From assembly GCA_025054615.1 (NCBI GenBank), contig JANWZO010000003.1:107627-171626 (forward strand): a stretch of DNA of 64,000 bases, read 5' to 3'. The DNA is from Kiritimatiellia bacterium (GTDB lineage: Bacteria; Verrucomicrobiota; Kiritimatiellia; CAIVKH01). Position 1 is the first letter of the stretch. Each line of letters starts with the position of its first letter. The notes under the pieces were generated by a model that was not told the DNA's origin, did no database searches, and saw nothing but the letters and a program-made list of their open reading frames with translations. Both the position numbers and the translations under genes were made by a program. Below are positions 9,201 through 17,864 of this stretch, one piece after another.

Positions 9201-12200
9201 GCGCAAGCAAGCCATCGACCTGTGTCGAGACCAATGCGGGCGGTGGAGGAGGCTTCATTCCGCCCCAGGTGACGTGGACACCCAATACTGTGAACCAGTG
9301 CGCCGGCAGCACGCTCACGATCACGTATACACCGAACGAGGGCCCGTTGAGCAACAGTTCGCCGATCCAGATTTACATCGGCTACAATGGCTTCACTGGA
9401 GTCACGACAAACACGATGAACAATCTCGGCGGCGGCCAGTGGCAGTTCACATACGCGGTTCCCGGCGTCGCGACCCAGATCAATTTCGTCTTCCGCAACT
9501 CCGCGGGTACCATCTGGGACAACAACGGCGGGGCAAACTGGAATGTCAACGTCGGACCCTGCGTGGTCATCACCAACTTCTTCGTGATGGACGGGCTGTT
9601 CGACAGCGCCCAATACGAAATCGCCGACAACGGCATGCGAATCTGGGCCGCGGTCAAGAGCAACAACCTCTACGTGGCAACCTGGTCGGCGAACGGAAGC
9701 GAGACGAGCGGCGATCACTTCCTGTACGTGACCGACCAATTCAGCGGTCCAGAACCCTCTCCCTGGGCGAAGGCCGGCGTCATCTTCTTCAATAAGGCGA
9801 GCAAGCCATATTTGGTTGCCGAGTCGCGCGTCACCAACGGCTATCACGCGTTCAACAATGCCGGGGCCGGCGGACGCAGCGCGATGGGGCCGGCGGGTCA
9901 GGCGCTAGAGGGCGAGCTGAACCTGGTCGAGGTCTTCGGCCATGTGCCAAAGAAAATCTATATCGCGGCGGTCGCGATGGATGATAACGACGGCGGCGGC
10001 ACGTTGAGCCAGTGCCCGCCCCGCTTCGACAACAATCCCAACGATCTCGAAATCACGGATTTCCTGCCGGTGAGCATCGAGAGCATTCGCGATGAAAACC
10101 TGGACGGCGTGTTCGACGGCGGCAGGCCCTACATGGTCTCGGTGGTCAACGGGAACACGAATAACGCGAATTACAACATTCGGCGGTTCTTCCTCGATGA
10201 GCTCGCGGGCGACGTCGAGTACATCACCTTCCACCTTTGGATCAACGGTCCGTCGGGCACGAATGTGATCTCGGAGGTCGAGCTGTTCTCGAATTTGAAC
10301 CGGCGCGATTTCGCGGTGCTTCCGGGCGACGAGGATTGGGAGACGATAACGCCGGCCAGCGCGACAACGTACTATCGCGCCTATCCGATGAGCGGAAGCG
10401 GAAACGGCCCCTATAGCGTGACGTTGCCGGTCAACAAGTGCGGGGCCTATCGCGTTACCGCGCGCTACAAGATCAATGGCAAGCGCTACTACTACACCGA
10501 CAACGCGCTGCGTCGGGACCTCGCCGTTGTCGTGACGCCCAAGAAAGCGCTGAACCTCACGATGTATGAGCTAAACCCGATGACCGCGGAAGCCACGAGC
10601 GATCAATTCGCCGGGCGCAGCACCTTCCGCGATATCTACCAGCAGGATGTCGGCGACGGGCTCGACCGCCTGAGCACGAACTTCTTCAAGAGTTTGGGCG
10701 TCAACATGCTGTGGTTGCAGCCGATTCACCCGATCGGCTTCGACAACCGCGAGATCGACCCGAGCACGGGCCTCGACTATGACCCGGGCAGCCCCTACGC
10801 TGTGCGCAACTACTGGAAGGTCAACCCCGTTCTCGGCGATCCCTACGTGCCCGACGGCAGCCAGGCCATGCTCGAGTTCCAGGAATTCGTGCAGGCGATG
10901 GACCAGAACGGGATTGGGGTGATGCTCGACGGGACCTTCAACCACTCGGCCTGGGACTGCGAAATCGGCGAAGTGGCCGTCGAAATGTTCCCTAGTTGGG
11001 CGACGAATGCAACCGACCTGATTCGCGTCGCGCGGCCCCAGTGGTATTCGAAGGCAGGCGATTACGGCACGCACGCGACCTACTTCCAGTCTGCGAACAA
11101 CACCGACATCGCCGTCGCGCCGGACCGCACGGATTTCGGCAAGTGGACCGATGTAGCCGACTTCTTCTTCGGCGCCTACGACGCGCTCGTGCAGAAGCAG
11201 ACCGACGACTGGCGCGACCGGTACCTCTTCCAGGAGGATGATTTCTACGGATTCACGACGAATGCCACTCGCGAATTGTGGCTCTACTTCGCGCACTACC
11301 CCATCTACTGGCTAGAAAAATCCGGGCATCCGATCGGCACGCCAAAGAACCAGTCCTACAAGGGCATCGACGGCCTTCGCTGCGACTTCGCACAGGGCCT
11401 GCCGAGCGTCTTCTGGGAGTACACCATCAACAAAACACGAAGCGTGAAGTGGGATTTCCTCTTCATGGCGGAGTCCCTCGACGGTTTCCGCGAAGTCAAC
11501 GGCAACAAACGGAACGGCCTGAGTTTCCGCTCGGCGCGCCACTTCGACATCATGAACGAAAACATGGTGTTCTACTGGCGCGACCAATACTTCGACTACA
11601 AACCGTGGGGCGGAACGCCCTACAGCGGCCAGCAGCCGTTCACCTTCCCAACCTGGCAGGCGTTCGACAACCGCCGCAACGCGTATGACGTTGTGCCGAT
11701 CCTGCTCAATCTGACCGGACACGATGAGCTGCTGCCCCACGATGACCAGTGGCGGCTCATCTACGCCTATGCGATCCTGACTGCTTGGGACGGCGTGCCG
11801 ATGCTATTCGCCGGCCAGGAAATGGGCTTGCAGAACGCCGCGCACATCTACACCAACCGCGGCATCAATCCGCTGAACAATTACGCCCGATATGAGGTGA
11901 ACTTCGGCAAGGGCATTCCGCACTTCAAGCGCTATAACCACCTGACAAATGTGTGGAACAACGCCGGCTGGAAAACCAACATGTTCGAGACCTATAAGCG
12001 GCTGAACAGCGCCCGTCTGAAATCGCCTGCTCTGCGCAGCCAGAACAACTACATGCTGTCCGGAACCAATGGATGGAATCCGAATATCTTCGCCGTCGTG
12101 AAATACGAAAAGGCGGGCGTGCCGGCGGCCTCTCAAGACGTGGTGATCGTGGCGGTCAATAACAACTATCAAGGGTCGACAAATCGGTTCGACACCTACA

Positions 12201-12823
12201 ACGTCAATGTGAATGTTTCACCGGGCGTGAACTGGTTCGGGATCCAGCCCCACAGGGTGTACAACGTCATTGACCTTGCGTCGCCCTCGACGAATTACCT
12301 GTGGCCCTCACCTGGATTCGCGGGATCCAATATTCTGAACAATGGTTTCACGGTGATTCTCAACGGGAATCCGTTCCTGGGCCAGCAGGTGCAGTATCTC
12401 AAGCTGATCGACACCGGCGCCACCTATGCTGATACGGATGGCGACGGAATCGCAGATCACAGCGATCCGGACGTGGACGGCGACGGACTGCCCAACTGGT
12501 GGGAGGCGCTCTACGGGAATCTCAATCCGAACGACGACTCGGACAATGACGGCCACACCAACTACGAGGAATATCTCGCGGGCACTGTCCCGCTGAACCC
12601 GAACTCCGTTTTGGAAATCTCTGAAATCCAGCGCGGCGGGTCCCTCGACCACATCACATGGGATGCGGTGGCCGGCAACAATTACCGAGTGCACCGGGCC
12701 CCATCGATCACCGGTCATTGGCAGCAAATCTATTTCGGCACGGCTCTGACTTCGAATCCGACGGTGAGCGCCGTTTCGCCGCCAGGGACCAACGTCTTCT
12801 ACCGAATCGAACTCAAGCCCTAG
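6215..12823 (+). CDS. secreted double-catalytic-domain GH13 alpha-amylase-family protein
   Basis: This 2202-residue exported protein has two complete GH13 (alpha-amylase family) domains. ATG 6215 follows AGGAG by 8 nt and opens a signal peptide (about 25 residues, ending GIARA). GH13 domain 1 (about 25-520) has DIVMNH (121-126), nucleophile D250 in GVRLDAP, acid E311 and HD 373-374. Then come Ig-like segments, a DSDGDG calcium repeat (about 897), another at about 965, a starch-binding-like domain (about 1019-1118) and a beta-rich segment. GH13 domain 2 (about 1450-2050) has DGTFNH (1572-1577), nucleophile D1724 in GLRCDFAQG, acid E1753 and HD 1836-1837. The C-terminus has TSP3-like repeats (from about 2073) and a final beta module often seen in Verrucomicrobiota. 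It likely hydrolyses alpha-glucans (starch, glycogen, pullulan) outside the cell. Linkage specificity is unknown. Confidence 0.92.
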   Translation: MARSRWRVFGFVAALLPLVWGIARAEVILQYFETEWDEIYRRIPEIAEIGYEGLWTPPPAKSPHAGGQFAGGGNVGYSHFDKFDLGDVPQRGSRATRYGTRGSLRNMVDNARRSHIRIYPDIVMNHNGNGPDFRTYPGTVPNDYHGWWDASQPGGFKRAPRMFIWDHGNGYGGTLHQELVSLIDFQVEADNRFSTGSPNYSFPPAPFIRHPGQPDKYPYGPPTAENTIQYLCRWVAWLGNAMDYDGVRLDAPKHMVANFFGLPGQVGTFLHEIQYNFDYRRGYTDYTNAATSYEQLYLNYQERDDALIFSEFFIGSQGEIDYWRNFGNKFRYLDFPRKAQIIGPAFNGGNLAALDNITSGFSPAEGVMFAHSHDENPPNKLDLAYAYILTRIGLPVVFFTGNNLAGSEVNTKTWMKLGYGSALGDYNYNAVPNMIWVNKQFARASEWTRWSEGDFFVFERFQDMNNNGNPNAGEGLLLVGLNDSGSSQTRNNVQTSFDPGTVLKNYSIFSAPNLTVDSNGRVNLTIPAGNSGQGWVFYAPRVPEADGDPLRFVQGGTNAPTMAWVVPGGRLATNKLRQIVRLTADTVDINVHYQNPPDGAVDSVMIKWGLGQKMHPTNFFSTGVDNVSGKFQSANPITVGGAGGTGHFRLTATLTNMAEGLHLVQGRAFVGRPPSKPALFNTFREVVYVDRRGPDLSILWPPEAGTIVGSTVVTVTNEDKTAYYVEFSVNGGAWTPCDEIQKGEWRFVLPPLSVGTHTVTVRALEADWGQPRNIINTSTLVRTFNVAAGTPPTITFAGINRGTGSNIELPFFRTIVSAPGASSLRLFWDGKELPLVGSVNGATNVFDGRWIVGGVTQRLWGAFVNGPQFFEAVAVSGSVTSRTAVRRVFNLYGVNAIDSDGDGLPDEVEMPNFFSGTAPGPNVPWPGDTSSQGNQDMIPNYGETWTRLNPMNAETFYNGIWDDNLDSDGDGVPNGCEVRQGYLLHTNAWHFNIYNGASKPSTCVETNAGGGGGFIPPQVTWTPNTVNQCAGSTLTITYTPNEGPLSNSSPIQIYIGYNGFTGVTTNTMNNLGGGQWQFTYAVPGVATQINFVFRNSAGTIWDNNGGANWNVNVGPCVVITNFFVMDGLFDSAQYEIADNGMRIWAAVKSNNLYVATWSANGSETSGDHFLYVTDQFSGPEPSPWAKAGVIFFNKASKPYLVAESRVTNGYHAFNNAGAGGRSAMGPAGQALEGELNLVEVFGHVPKKIYIAAVAMDDNDGGGTLSQCPPRFDNNPNDLEITDFLPVSIESIRDENLDGVFDGGRPYMVSVVNGNTNNANYNIRRFFLDELAGDVEYITFHLWINGPSGTNVISEVELFSNLNRRDFAVLPGDEDWETITPASATTYYRAYPMSGSGNGPYSVTLPVNKCGAYRVTARYKINGKRYYYTDNALRRDLAVVVTPKKALNLTMYELNPMTAEATSDQFAGRSTFRDIYQQDVGDGLDRLSTNFFKSLGVNMLWLQPIHPIGFDNREIDPSTGLDYDPGSPYAVRNYWKVNPVLGDPYVPDGSQAMLEFQEFVQAMDQNGIGVMLDGTFNHSAWDCEIGEVAVEMFPSWATNATDLIRVARPQWYSKAGDYGTHATYFQSANNTDIAVAPDRTDFGKWTDVADFFFGAYDALVQKQTDDWRDRYLFQEDDFYGFTTNATRELWLYFAHYPIYWLEKSGHPIGTPKNQSYKGIDGLRCDFAQGLPSVFWEYTINKTRSVKWDFLFMAESLDGFREVNGNKRNGLSFRSARHFDIMNENMVFYWRDQYFDYKPWGGTPYSGQQPFTFPTWQAFDNRRNAYDVVPILLNLTGHDELLPHDDQWRLIYAYAILTAWDGVPMLFAGQEMGLQNAAHIYTNRGINPLNNYARYEVNFGKGIPHFKRYNHLTNVWNNAGWKTNMFETYKRLNSARLKSPALRSQNNYMLSGTNGWNPNIFAVVKYEKAGVPAASQDVVIVAVNNNYQGSTNRFDTYNVNVNVSPGVNWFGIQPHRVYNVIDLASPSTNYLWPSPGFAGSNILNNGFTVILNGNPFLGQQVQYLKLIDTGATYADTDGDGIADHSDPDVDGDGLPNWWEALYGNLNPNDDSDNDGHTNYEEYLAGTVPLNPNSVLEISEIQRGGSLDHITWDAVAGNNYRVHRAPSITGHWQQIYFGTALTSNPTVSAVSPPGTNVFYRIELKP

Positions 12824-12824
12824 G

Positions 12825-12895
12825 GACCCTTTCCGAAGAAGGAACGCTGACCACCTTTGGCCTCGCGCCATCGGTGGTCAGCGGGCCGAAGGGTC
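12825..12895 (+). terminator. nested hairpin after the double GH13 gene
   Basis: Two nested inverted repeats follow the stop codon: GACCCTT (12825-12831) pairs with AAGGGTC (12889-12895), and GCTGACCACC (12846-12855) pairs perfectly with GGTGGTCAGC (12873-12882). There is no U-tract, so it may be a processing or stabilising hairpin and not a simple intrinsic terminator. Confidence 0.5.
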
Positions 12896-12993
12896 GGGGC
12901 GTTTCACGGCACCAAGCCGCCGTGGACAGTTGGCCAAAGTCCGGCGGAACCGCAGTGTTGCGTCGCTGTGCGCCAGAACGCATTATCTCTGTC

Positions 12994-13980
12994 ATGCAGT
13001 CGACAGCGTCAGCGCCTCCGGCGGTCTCCGTAGTCATTCCCGTATACAACGAGGAGGAGAACATTCACCTGCTCTGCGAAAAGTTGCACGCTTCGCTGTC
13101 GACGCTCGATCGGACCTACGAGATCATCCTGGTGGACGATGGCAGCACGGATCGCACCTGGCAGCTGCTGATAGAAAATCTGCAGAAATATCCGAACTTC
13201 CGCGCCATCCGATTCCGCAGGAATTTTGGGCAGACTGCGGCGATGAGCGCGGGCTTCCACGCCGCGCGTGGCGAGGTCATCGTGACCCTGGATGCGGATC
13301 TGCAGAACGACCCCACCGACATCCCCAAGCTGCTCGAACGGATTGACGCTGGGTACGACGTGGTCAGCGGGTGGCGAAAAGACCGCAAGGATGCATTCCT
13401 CAATCGCCGGCTGCCCTCGATGATTGCCAACGCGTTGATCAGCCGGATCACCGGTGTCGCGCTTCACGATTATGGCTGCACGCTAAAGGCCTATCGAAGC
13501 GAGGTGATCAAAAATGTCCATCTGTATGGGGAAATGCATCGCTTCATCCCTGCCCTCGCCAGTTGGGTCGGCGGCCGCATTGACGAAGTCGTTGTGAGTC
13601 ACCACCCGCGCCGTTTCGGAAAATCAAAGTACGGCCTCTCGCGCACGTTTCGGGTGGTCCTCGACCTACTGACGGTTAAGTTCCTGCTGCAATACAGCAC
13701 ACGCCCGATTCACGTCTTCGGGCGCTTTGGCCTGCTGTGCGGCGGGATTGCCGCCGTCATGATCGCCGCCGTCGCGATTGATCGGATCTTTGTGCTTGCC
13801 GATCCCCACCTGTTGAAACGGCCGTTCTGGATCGTCACTCCGCTCATGATGCTCGCGTTTGGCATGCAGTTCATCAGCATGGGACTCCTGGCCGAGATGC
13901 AGATTCGCACCTACCACGAGGCGCAAAACAAGCCGATCTACGTCATTCGCGAAACGGTCGAATCGCGGCCAGCCGCGTGA
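12994..13980 (+). CDS. membrane-bound family 2 glycosyltransferase (DPM1/ArnC type)
   Basis: This 328-residue protein has an N-terminal GT-A domain with VVIPVYNEEENI, VDDGSTD and the metal-binding DADLQNDP, followed by two C-terminal membrane helices. That layout matches polyprenyl-phosphate sugar transferases such as ArnC, GtrB and DPM1, which load a sugar from a nucleotide donor onto undecaprenyl phosphate for use in the periplasm. ATG 12994 is chosen since the domain starts about ten residues later; earlier in-frame starts lie in the amylase gene. It ends 9 bp before the CPBP protease gene, so the two are likely co-transcribed. The sugar is not known. Confidence 0.88.
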   Translation: MQSTASAPPAVSVVIPVYNEEENIHLLCEKLHASLSTLDRTYEIILVDDGSTDRTWQLLIENLQKYPNFRAIRFRRNFGQTAAMSAGFHAARGEVIVTLDADLQNDPTDIPKLLERIDAGYDVVSGWRKDRKDAFLNRRLPSMIANALISRITGVALHDYGCTLKAYRSEVIKNVHLYGEMHRFIPALASWVGGRIDEVVVSHHPRRFGKSKYGLSRTFRVVLDLLTVKFLLQYSTRPIHVFGRFGLLCGGIAAVMIAAVAIDRIFVLADPHLLKRPFWIVTPLMMLAFGMQFISMGLLAEMQIRTYHEAQNKPIYVIRETVESRPAA

Positions 13981-13989
13981 GGCCGATCC

Positions 13990-14880
13990 ATGCCGCCCCT
14001 CGATCAGTCTAGCGCCGCCGGCCTTACACCACTTGAGTACGAGCTGTTGCAGCGCGCGGGCGTGATCGGCGCGGTCTATGGCGTACTCGTGCTGATCGGG
14101 ATCTTCGCCCAAATCGCGCTTTGGCTGTACTGGCGGCAGAGGCCCCCGCCGATACGCGCCGCAGTCGCCGACCTGATCTCGCGGCCTTGGAGGATCGAGG
14201 ATGCCGGATGCATGCTGGCCGTGTTGGGCTTGGGTTTCGCCTCGTCCGCCCTGATAAGCGACGCGTGGCTGGAATGGACGGCGCCACTCGCGATTCAAAG
14301 CGATTCGCGTCTGGTTGTGTTGCAGAGTTTGGCGTTCCATATTCTGGGGCTCCTGGCCCTTGCCGCAATAATGTCCCATCGCCGACTGTCGTGGAAAACG
14401 GCGTTTGGGATCTCGGCACCGGATGTCCTGCCGGCGGTTGGCCAAGGGGTGGTCGCCCTTCTATCTGCCCTGCCAATCCTGCTTGCCCTGACCTTTATTT
14501 TTCAGCTCGCGCTGAACCTGCTCGGCTATCGGCCCTCACTTCAGGATGTCGCAGTCCTCATGGCGGAAGAGCAAAATCCCTGGATGCGGCTTTACTTCGT
14601 CGCGCTGGCGGTGGGCCTGGCGCCTCTCTTCGAAGAGTTGCTGTTTCGCGGCATCCTTTTGCCGGTTCTGGCGCGTCGGTATGGCGCGTGGGCGGCTACG
14701 CTGATTTCGGCCTTCCTCTTTGCCGCCATTCATGGCCATCTACCTTCCTTTGCCACCTTGTTTGCACTGTCAGTCGCCCTCTCTGCGGCCTACGCCTTAA
14801 GCGGATCGATCGTAACAGCAGTGACGATGCATGCCCTCTTCAACACCCTGACGACTGCCTTGTTGTTAGCGCTCCCCTGA
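13990..14880 (+). CDS. CPBP (CAAX/Abi) family intramembrane metalloprotease
   Basis: This 296-residue polytopic membrane protein has the three catalytic motifs of the CPBP/Abi family: EELLFR (215-220), FAAIHG with H248, and HALFN with H281 and N285. Family members cleave prenylated or membrane peptides, and some give bacteriocin self-immunity. The substrate here cannot be told. About seven or eight hydrophobic segments are visible. It lies downstream of the GT2 gene in the same direction and is followed by 282 bp with no evident gene before the convergent DUF3431 gene. Confidence 0.85.
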   Translation: MPPLDQSSAAGLTPLEYELLQRAGVIGAVYGVLVLIGIFAQIALWLYWRQRPPPIRAAVADLISRPWRIEDAGCMLAVLGLGFASSALISDAWLEWTAPLAIQSDSRLVVLQSLAFHILGLLALAAIMSHRRLSWKTAFGISAPDVLPAVGQGVVALLSALPILLALTFIFQLALNLLGYRPSLQDVAVLMAEEQNPWMRLYFVALAVGLAPLFEELLFRGILLPVLARRYGAWAATLISAFLFAAIHGHLPSFATLFALSVALSAAYALSGSIVTAVTMHALFNTLTTALLLALP

Positions 14881-15162
14881 TCGGGTCGATTGGGCAAGTT
14901 TGGACCTAGGCGGCAAGTTACCGGTGTTGGATGTGCTCGGCCGCGGCTTTTCGGTCGCCGGCTCATCGATGTCACGCAGCCCCTCGTCCTCGCGATACGC
15001 GTTATTCGATGCGCGATCATCCATCGCGGCTCGCAAAGGTCCACATCTCGGAACCGTTGGAGTCCGGTTTTCTTACCGCCACTCAAGCAGTCGATCGACA
15101 ATATGTCGAAATAGATCGATTGCTGCTGGGCGGAATCCTGCCACACATCCGCGGCCGGCGAT

Positions 15163-15840
15163 TCAATGAGCGGGTGCGCCCCCCAGACGGCGGATCGGTT
15201 TCAGATAATAGGGCAGGGGCCGTCCCCGGATGGACTCCGGGATTCCATCCACGCCGAACATGCGGTCCCACACGCGTTCGAAGCAATGCGCCGCGTCCGG
15301 AAAAGATCCGGCGATCTGCAGCGCCGCTTCGTAAAACTTGCGCGGGCGACGGTGGGCGATCTCGCGCGTCACTGCAAATTGGGCCCCGCCAAAAAATACG
15401 AATCGGTCAGGCATGGGTTCGGAGCCGAAGACGAGCCGCCAAAATTCGGCCATATTCAGCGGGCGCCGTTCCGTATTTTTGCTCCACGTCTGAAACAATC
15501 GTGAGCCGGTCTCGTCATCCTCGTCCACCAGAAAACCGAGCCATCGGAAATCCGCCACGCTTTCCTGGCCCGAAGAGAGGGCGCGTAGACGTTTGTGAAG
15601 GTCCGGGGCATGGTCGAAGGGCCTTCCCTGCACGAACACCGTGACATCCGCTAGGGCATCATACCGAGTTGCGATGTGAAAGAGGTACGTGTGCGCTTCG
15701 CGTCCGATGTTGGGCAGCGCGATTGCGCCAGGAGCTGCTGCACCCGATTTGTCGTATACGAAAATGCGAATGTCACGGGGCACACGGCGGAGCCACGACA
15801 GATCCTCGCGGTGTCGGGCAACGACGAGCTCGAGGGTCAT
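15163..15840 (-). CDS. DUF3431 family protein
   Basis: This 225-residue protein shows the pattern of the uncharacterised DUF3431 family: IRIFVYDKS near the N-terminus, then NIGREAHTYLFHIATRYDAL and DVTVFVQGRPFDH. These resemble sugar-transferase-like proteins, often found with capsule or glycan genes, but no activity is established. The ATG at 15840 overlaps the Hsp33 stop by 4 nt (ATGA), so the two are translationally coupled. The longer frame upstream lies inside the Hsp33 gene and was not used. There is no signal peptide. Confidence 0.75.
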   Translation of the reverse strand: MTLELVVARHREDLSWLRRVPRDIRIFVYDKSGAAAPGAIALPNIGREAHTYLFHIATRYDALADVTVFVQGRPFDHAPDLHKRLRALSSGQESVADFRWLGFLVDEDDETGSRLFQTWSKNTERRPLNMAEFWRLVFGSEPMPDRFVFFGGAQFAVTREIAHRRPRKFYEAALQIAGSFPDAAHCFERVWDRMFGVDGIPESIRGRPLPYYLKPIRRLGGAPAH

Positions 15841-16736
15841 GGCGGCGGTGGACCGGCATAATTCCACGCGCGGATGCAGTCCTCGATGGAAAGCGTGTAC
15901 CGCCGGCCGCAAAATCGACAGGTGACCGTGAGAGGCTCTCTTTTCCGAAGGATGTCCATCCGGTCTTCATACGGCAGTGCGCGAAGCACGGCGCCCATTT
16001 TTTCTGCATCACAATTGCAACGGAAAACCGGGGTAGCCGCGGGCTCGAGCCGGATCAGGGCGCGGTCGCACACCTCATCTGTAATGGAGTGCAGGAGGTT
16101 TTCAACCAGATTGTCGGATTCATCGGGGCGGCCCATCCATCCCAGCGCGCGGGGGGAGCGGATGCGGTCGCGCAGGGCCTGAAAGCGGATCAAGTCGCAG
16201 TCGGGGAGCGCCTGAAGCAGCAGGCCGCGGCTGATTCGGATCGGGGACTTTGGATCGGGGGCCAGCGCGATGGTTGCGACCATCGCGGATTCCACCTGGT
16301 CGCTGACGCATAGGAAGTGATTCAGATCCTCGACGACTTCGAGCAACTCCGTCCGGATCGTGCTTTGGGATAAGATGAGTCCTTCGCGGGACCGCATCAC
16401 GTGAAGGCTGCCTTCAGCGCCGTAGAGTTCGCCTTCATCGGCGACGTCGGCCAAATGGTTGGGCGCAATGAACGCGCGCGTTGCGCCGTCGGGGCCCGTG
16501 TCGACAACGATGTTGCGGAGTGCCCCCTCGTAGGCCCAGCGCACATTTAGACGCTCCCGGTCGCCGAGAGCGGCGGCTGTGAGGATCGAGGCGGTCATCG
16601 CGCGGCCGAGGGCGTGCGCGGCAACCGGGTCGCAATCATGGCGAAGCACGGCCTCCGCAACGGTCTCCGTGGTGACCGCGTAGGCGACGGCCGTGCTGCA
16701 GCCCAAAATTTGCCCCTTCACCAACAGGTCTGGCAT
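15837..16736 (-). CDS. hslO: redox-regulated Hsp33 family chaperone
   Basis: This 299-residue protein is an Hsp33-type holdase, activated by oxidation in the cytosol to bind unfolding proteins. The zinc switch is visible at the C-terminus: CNC (C240, C242) and CRFC (C273, C276), 30 residues apart, in the family CxC...CxxC arrangement. The N-terminal Hsp33 fold is recognisable (RAMTASILTAAALG, then the GPDG... turn region). ATG 16736 begins MPDLLVKGQILG, a normal N-terminus. Its stop overlaps the DUF3431 start. Confidence 0.92.
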   Translation of the reverse strand: MPDLLVKGQILGCSTAVAYAVTTETVAEAVLRHDCDPVAAHALGRAMTASILTAAALGDRERLNVRWAYEGALRNIVVDTGPDGATRAFIAPNHLADVADEGELYGAEGSLHVMRSREGLILSQSTIRTELLEVVEDLNHFLCVSDQVESAMVATIALAPDPKSPIRISRGLLLQALPDCDLIRFQALRDRIRSPRALGWMGRPDESDNLVENLLHSITDEVCDRALIRLEPAATPVFRCNCDAEKMGAVLRALPYEDRMDILRKREPLTVTCRFCGRRYTLSIEDCIRAWNYAGPPPP

Positions 16737-16781
16737 GAATGTCGCCCGCTTCGTCGGCGGTCGTGTGCGGCTGCCCTAGGG

Positions 16782-17855
16782 CTAGCCGCTTTTGGGGGTG
16801 CCGGCGATGACGGATATCAGGCGGGCAAGGCGGCCGGCCTCCTTGAGGCCTTCACGCCACAGTTCCGGCAGGCCGAATTCGCCGTTCGCGGCGCCCAGGA
16901 GCGCGCCGAGCGCGGCGCCCCGGTGGCAGTTATCGCCGCCCAACATGGTGTTCGATACGAGGCCCTCCTCCGGGTCCTCCACATACTTGGCCGCCAGATA
17001 CAGGACGGACGGCCACGCGTCGCCGATGTAACATGCGGGGCTGAAAAGATCGCCCACCACCTCGTCATCCGGCCGGGTCAGGAGCCAGCGGCCATCCTCA
17101 GCGCGGGCGCGCGCGACCTCTAACCAGGCCCCCTCGTAGAGCGGGCCGGCGGGCACGCCATGCAGCGCGGAGATCAGAAGCCGCGCGAGCTGGTCCGCCG
17201 CCTCGAGCACACCAGAGGAACGGTGAGTGAGCGCGACATGTTCCCGGACCGCGGCGCGCGCGCGAGCCTCGTCATGTCGGTAGAACACAGCGAGGACCGG
17301 GACCGAACTCAATCCGCCGATGTGGATGTCCTCGGAGCCGCATTCGCGCGGGGGCAAGCCCTTGGCGAGATTTTCGAAAAAGCGTCGATGGCACTCCTCC
17401 ACGTATGTGTCCGAATGTTTCCCCGGTGTCCGCAAAAATTCGATGTAGCGCCGCAAGTAATCGTCCGCGTCATAGTCCCCTCGTGCCGCGAGCGACTCCA
17501 TCAGCACCGCGGCGAGCTTCAGGTTTAGCGTGTTCTCGCCGGGATGAAGGAACTGGTGGTAATGGATGCCGCGCTTCCCCCAAAAACGAACCTGATCGTG
17601 TAAGATGTCGTATTCGGGCGCTGGCGGCTTATACGACGAGCGCCACAGGATGCTGTCCGGATGCGGATTGCGCGGGGCCACGAAACCTCGGATTTCTCCG
17701 TAATCCCGCCGAAGGGCTGCTCGGTCGTAATACCAGTGGACCGGCATGGCCAGCGCATCGCCAATAAAAGCGCCCCACAATGCGCCGCATGCGCGCTCAA
17801 CCTCCGGATCCTGCATCCGCGTCCATTCGGCTTCCGGTTTTTCAAGACCACTCAT
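16782..17855 (-). CDS. ADP-ribosylglycohydrolase family protein
   Basis: This 357-residue protein belongs to the ADP-ribosyl-glycohydrolase (ARH/DraG) superfamily, which removes ADP-ribose from proteins or small molecules using two Mg ions. The N-terminal motif GALWGAFIGDALAMP and the C-terminal metal-site motif NTMLGGDNCHRGAALGALLGA are seen; ordinary members have GGDxDTxA there, so the second metal ligand set is slightly altered. M14 (MQDPEVERA) is an alternative start. It starts 9 bp after the photolyase-like gene ends, so the two are probably co-transcribed. The target is unknown. Confidence 0.85.
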   Translation of the reverse strand: MSGLEKPEAEWTRMQDPEVERACGALWGAFIGDALAMPVHWYYDRAALRRDYGEIRGFVAPRNPHPDSILWRSSYKPPAPEYDILHDQVRFWGKRGIHYHQFLHPGENTLNLKLAAVLMESLAARGDYDADDYLRRYIEFLRTPGKHSDTYVEECHRRFFENLAKGLPPRECGSEDIHIGGLSSVPVLAVFYRHDEARARAAVREHVALTHRSSGVLEAADQLARLLISALHGVPAGPLYEGAWLEVARARAEDGRWLLTRPDDEVVGDLFSPACYIGDAWPSVLYLAAKYVEDPEEGLVSNTMLGGDNCHRGAALGALLGAANGEFGLPELWREGLKEAGRLARLISVIAGTPKSG

Positions 17856-17864
17856 CGGGTGCCA

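Noticed and set aside
9002-9847. Long minus-strand open frames inside the double GH13 gene
   Set aside because: GC-rich codon bias opens antisense frames. The sense frame has clear domains, and the antisense ones show no recognisable motifs.
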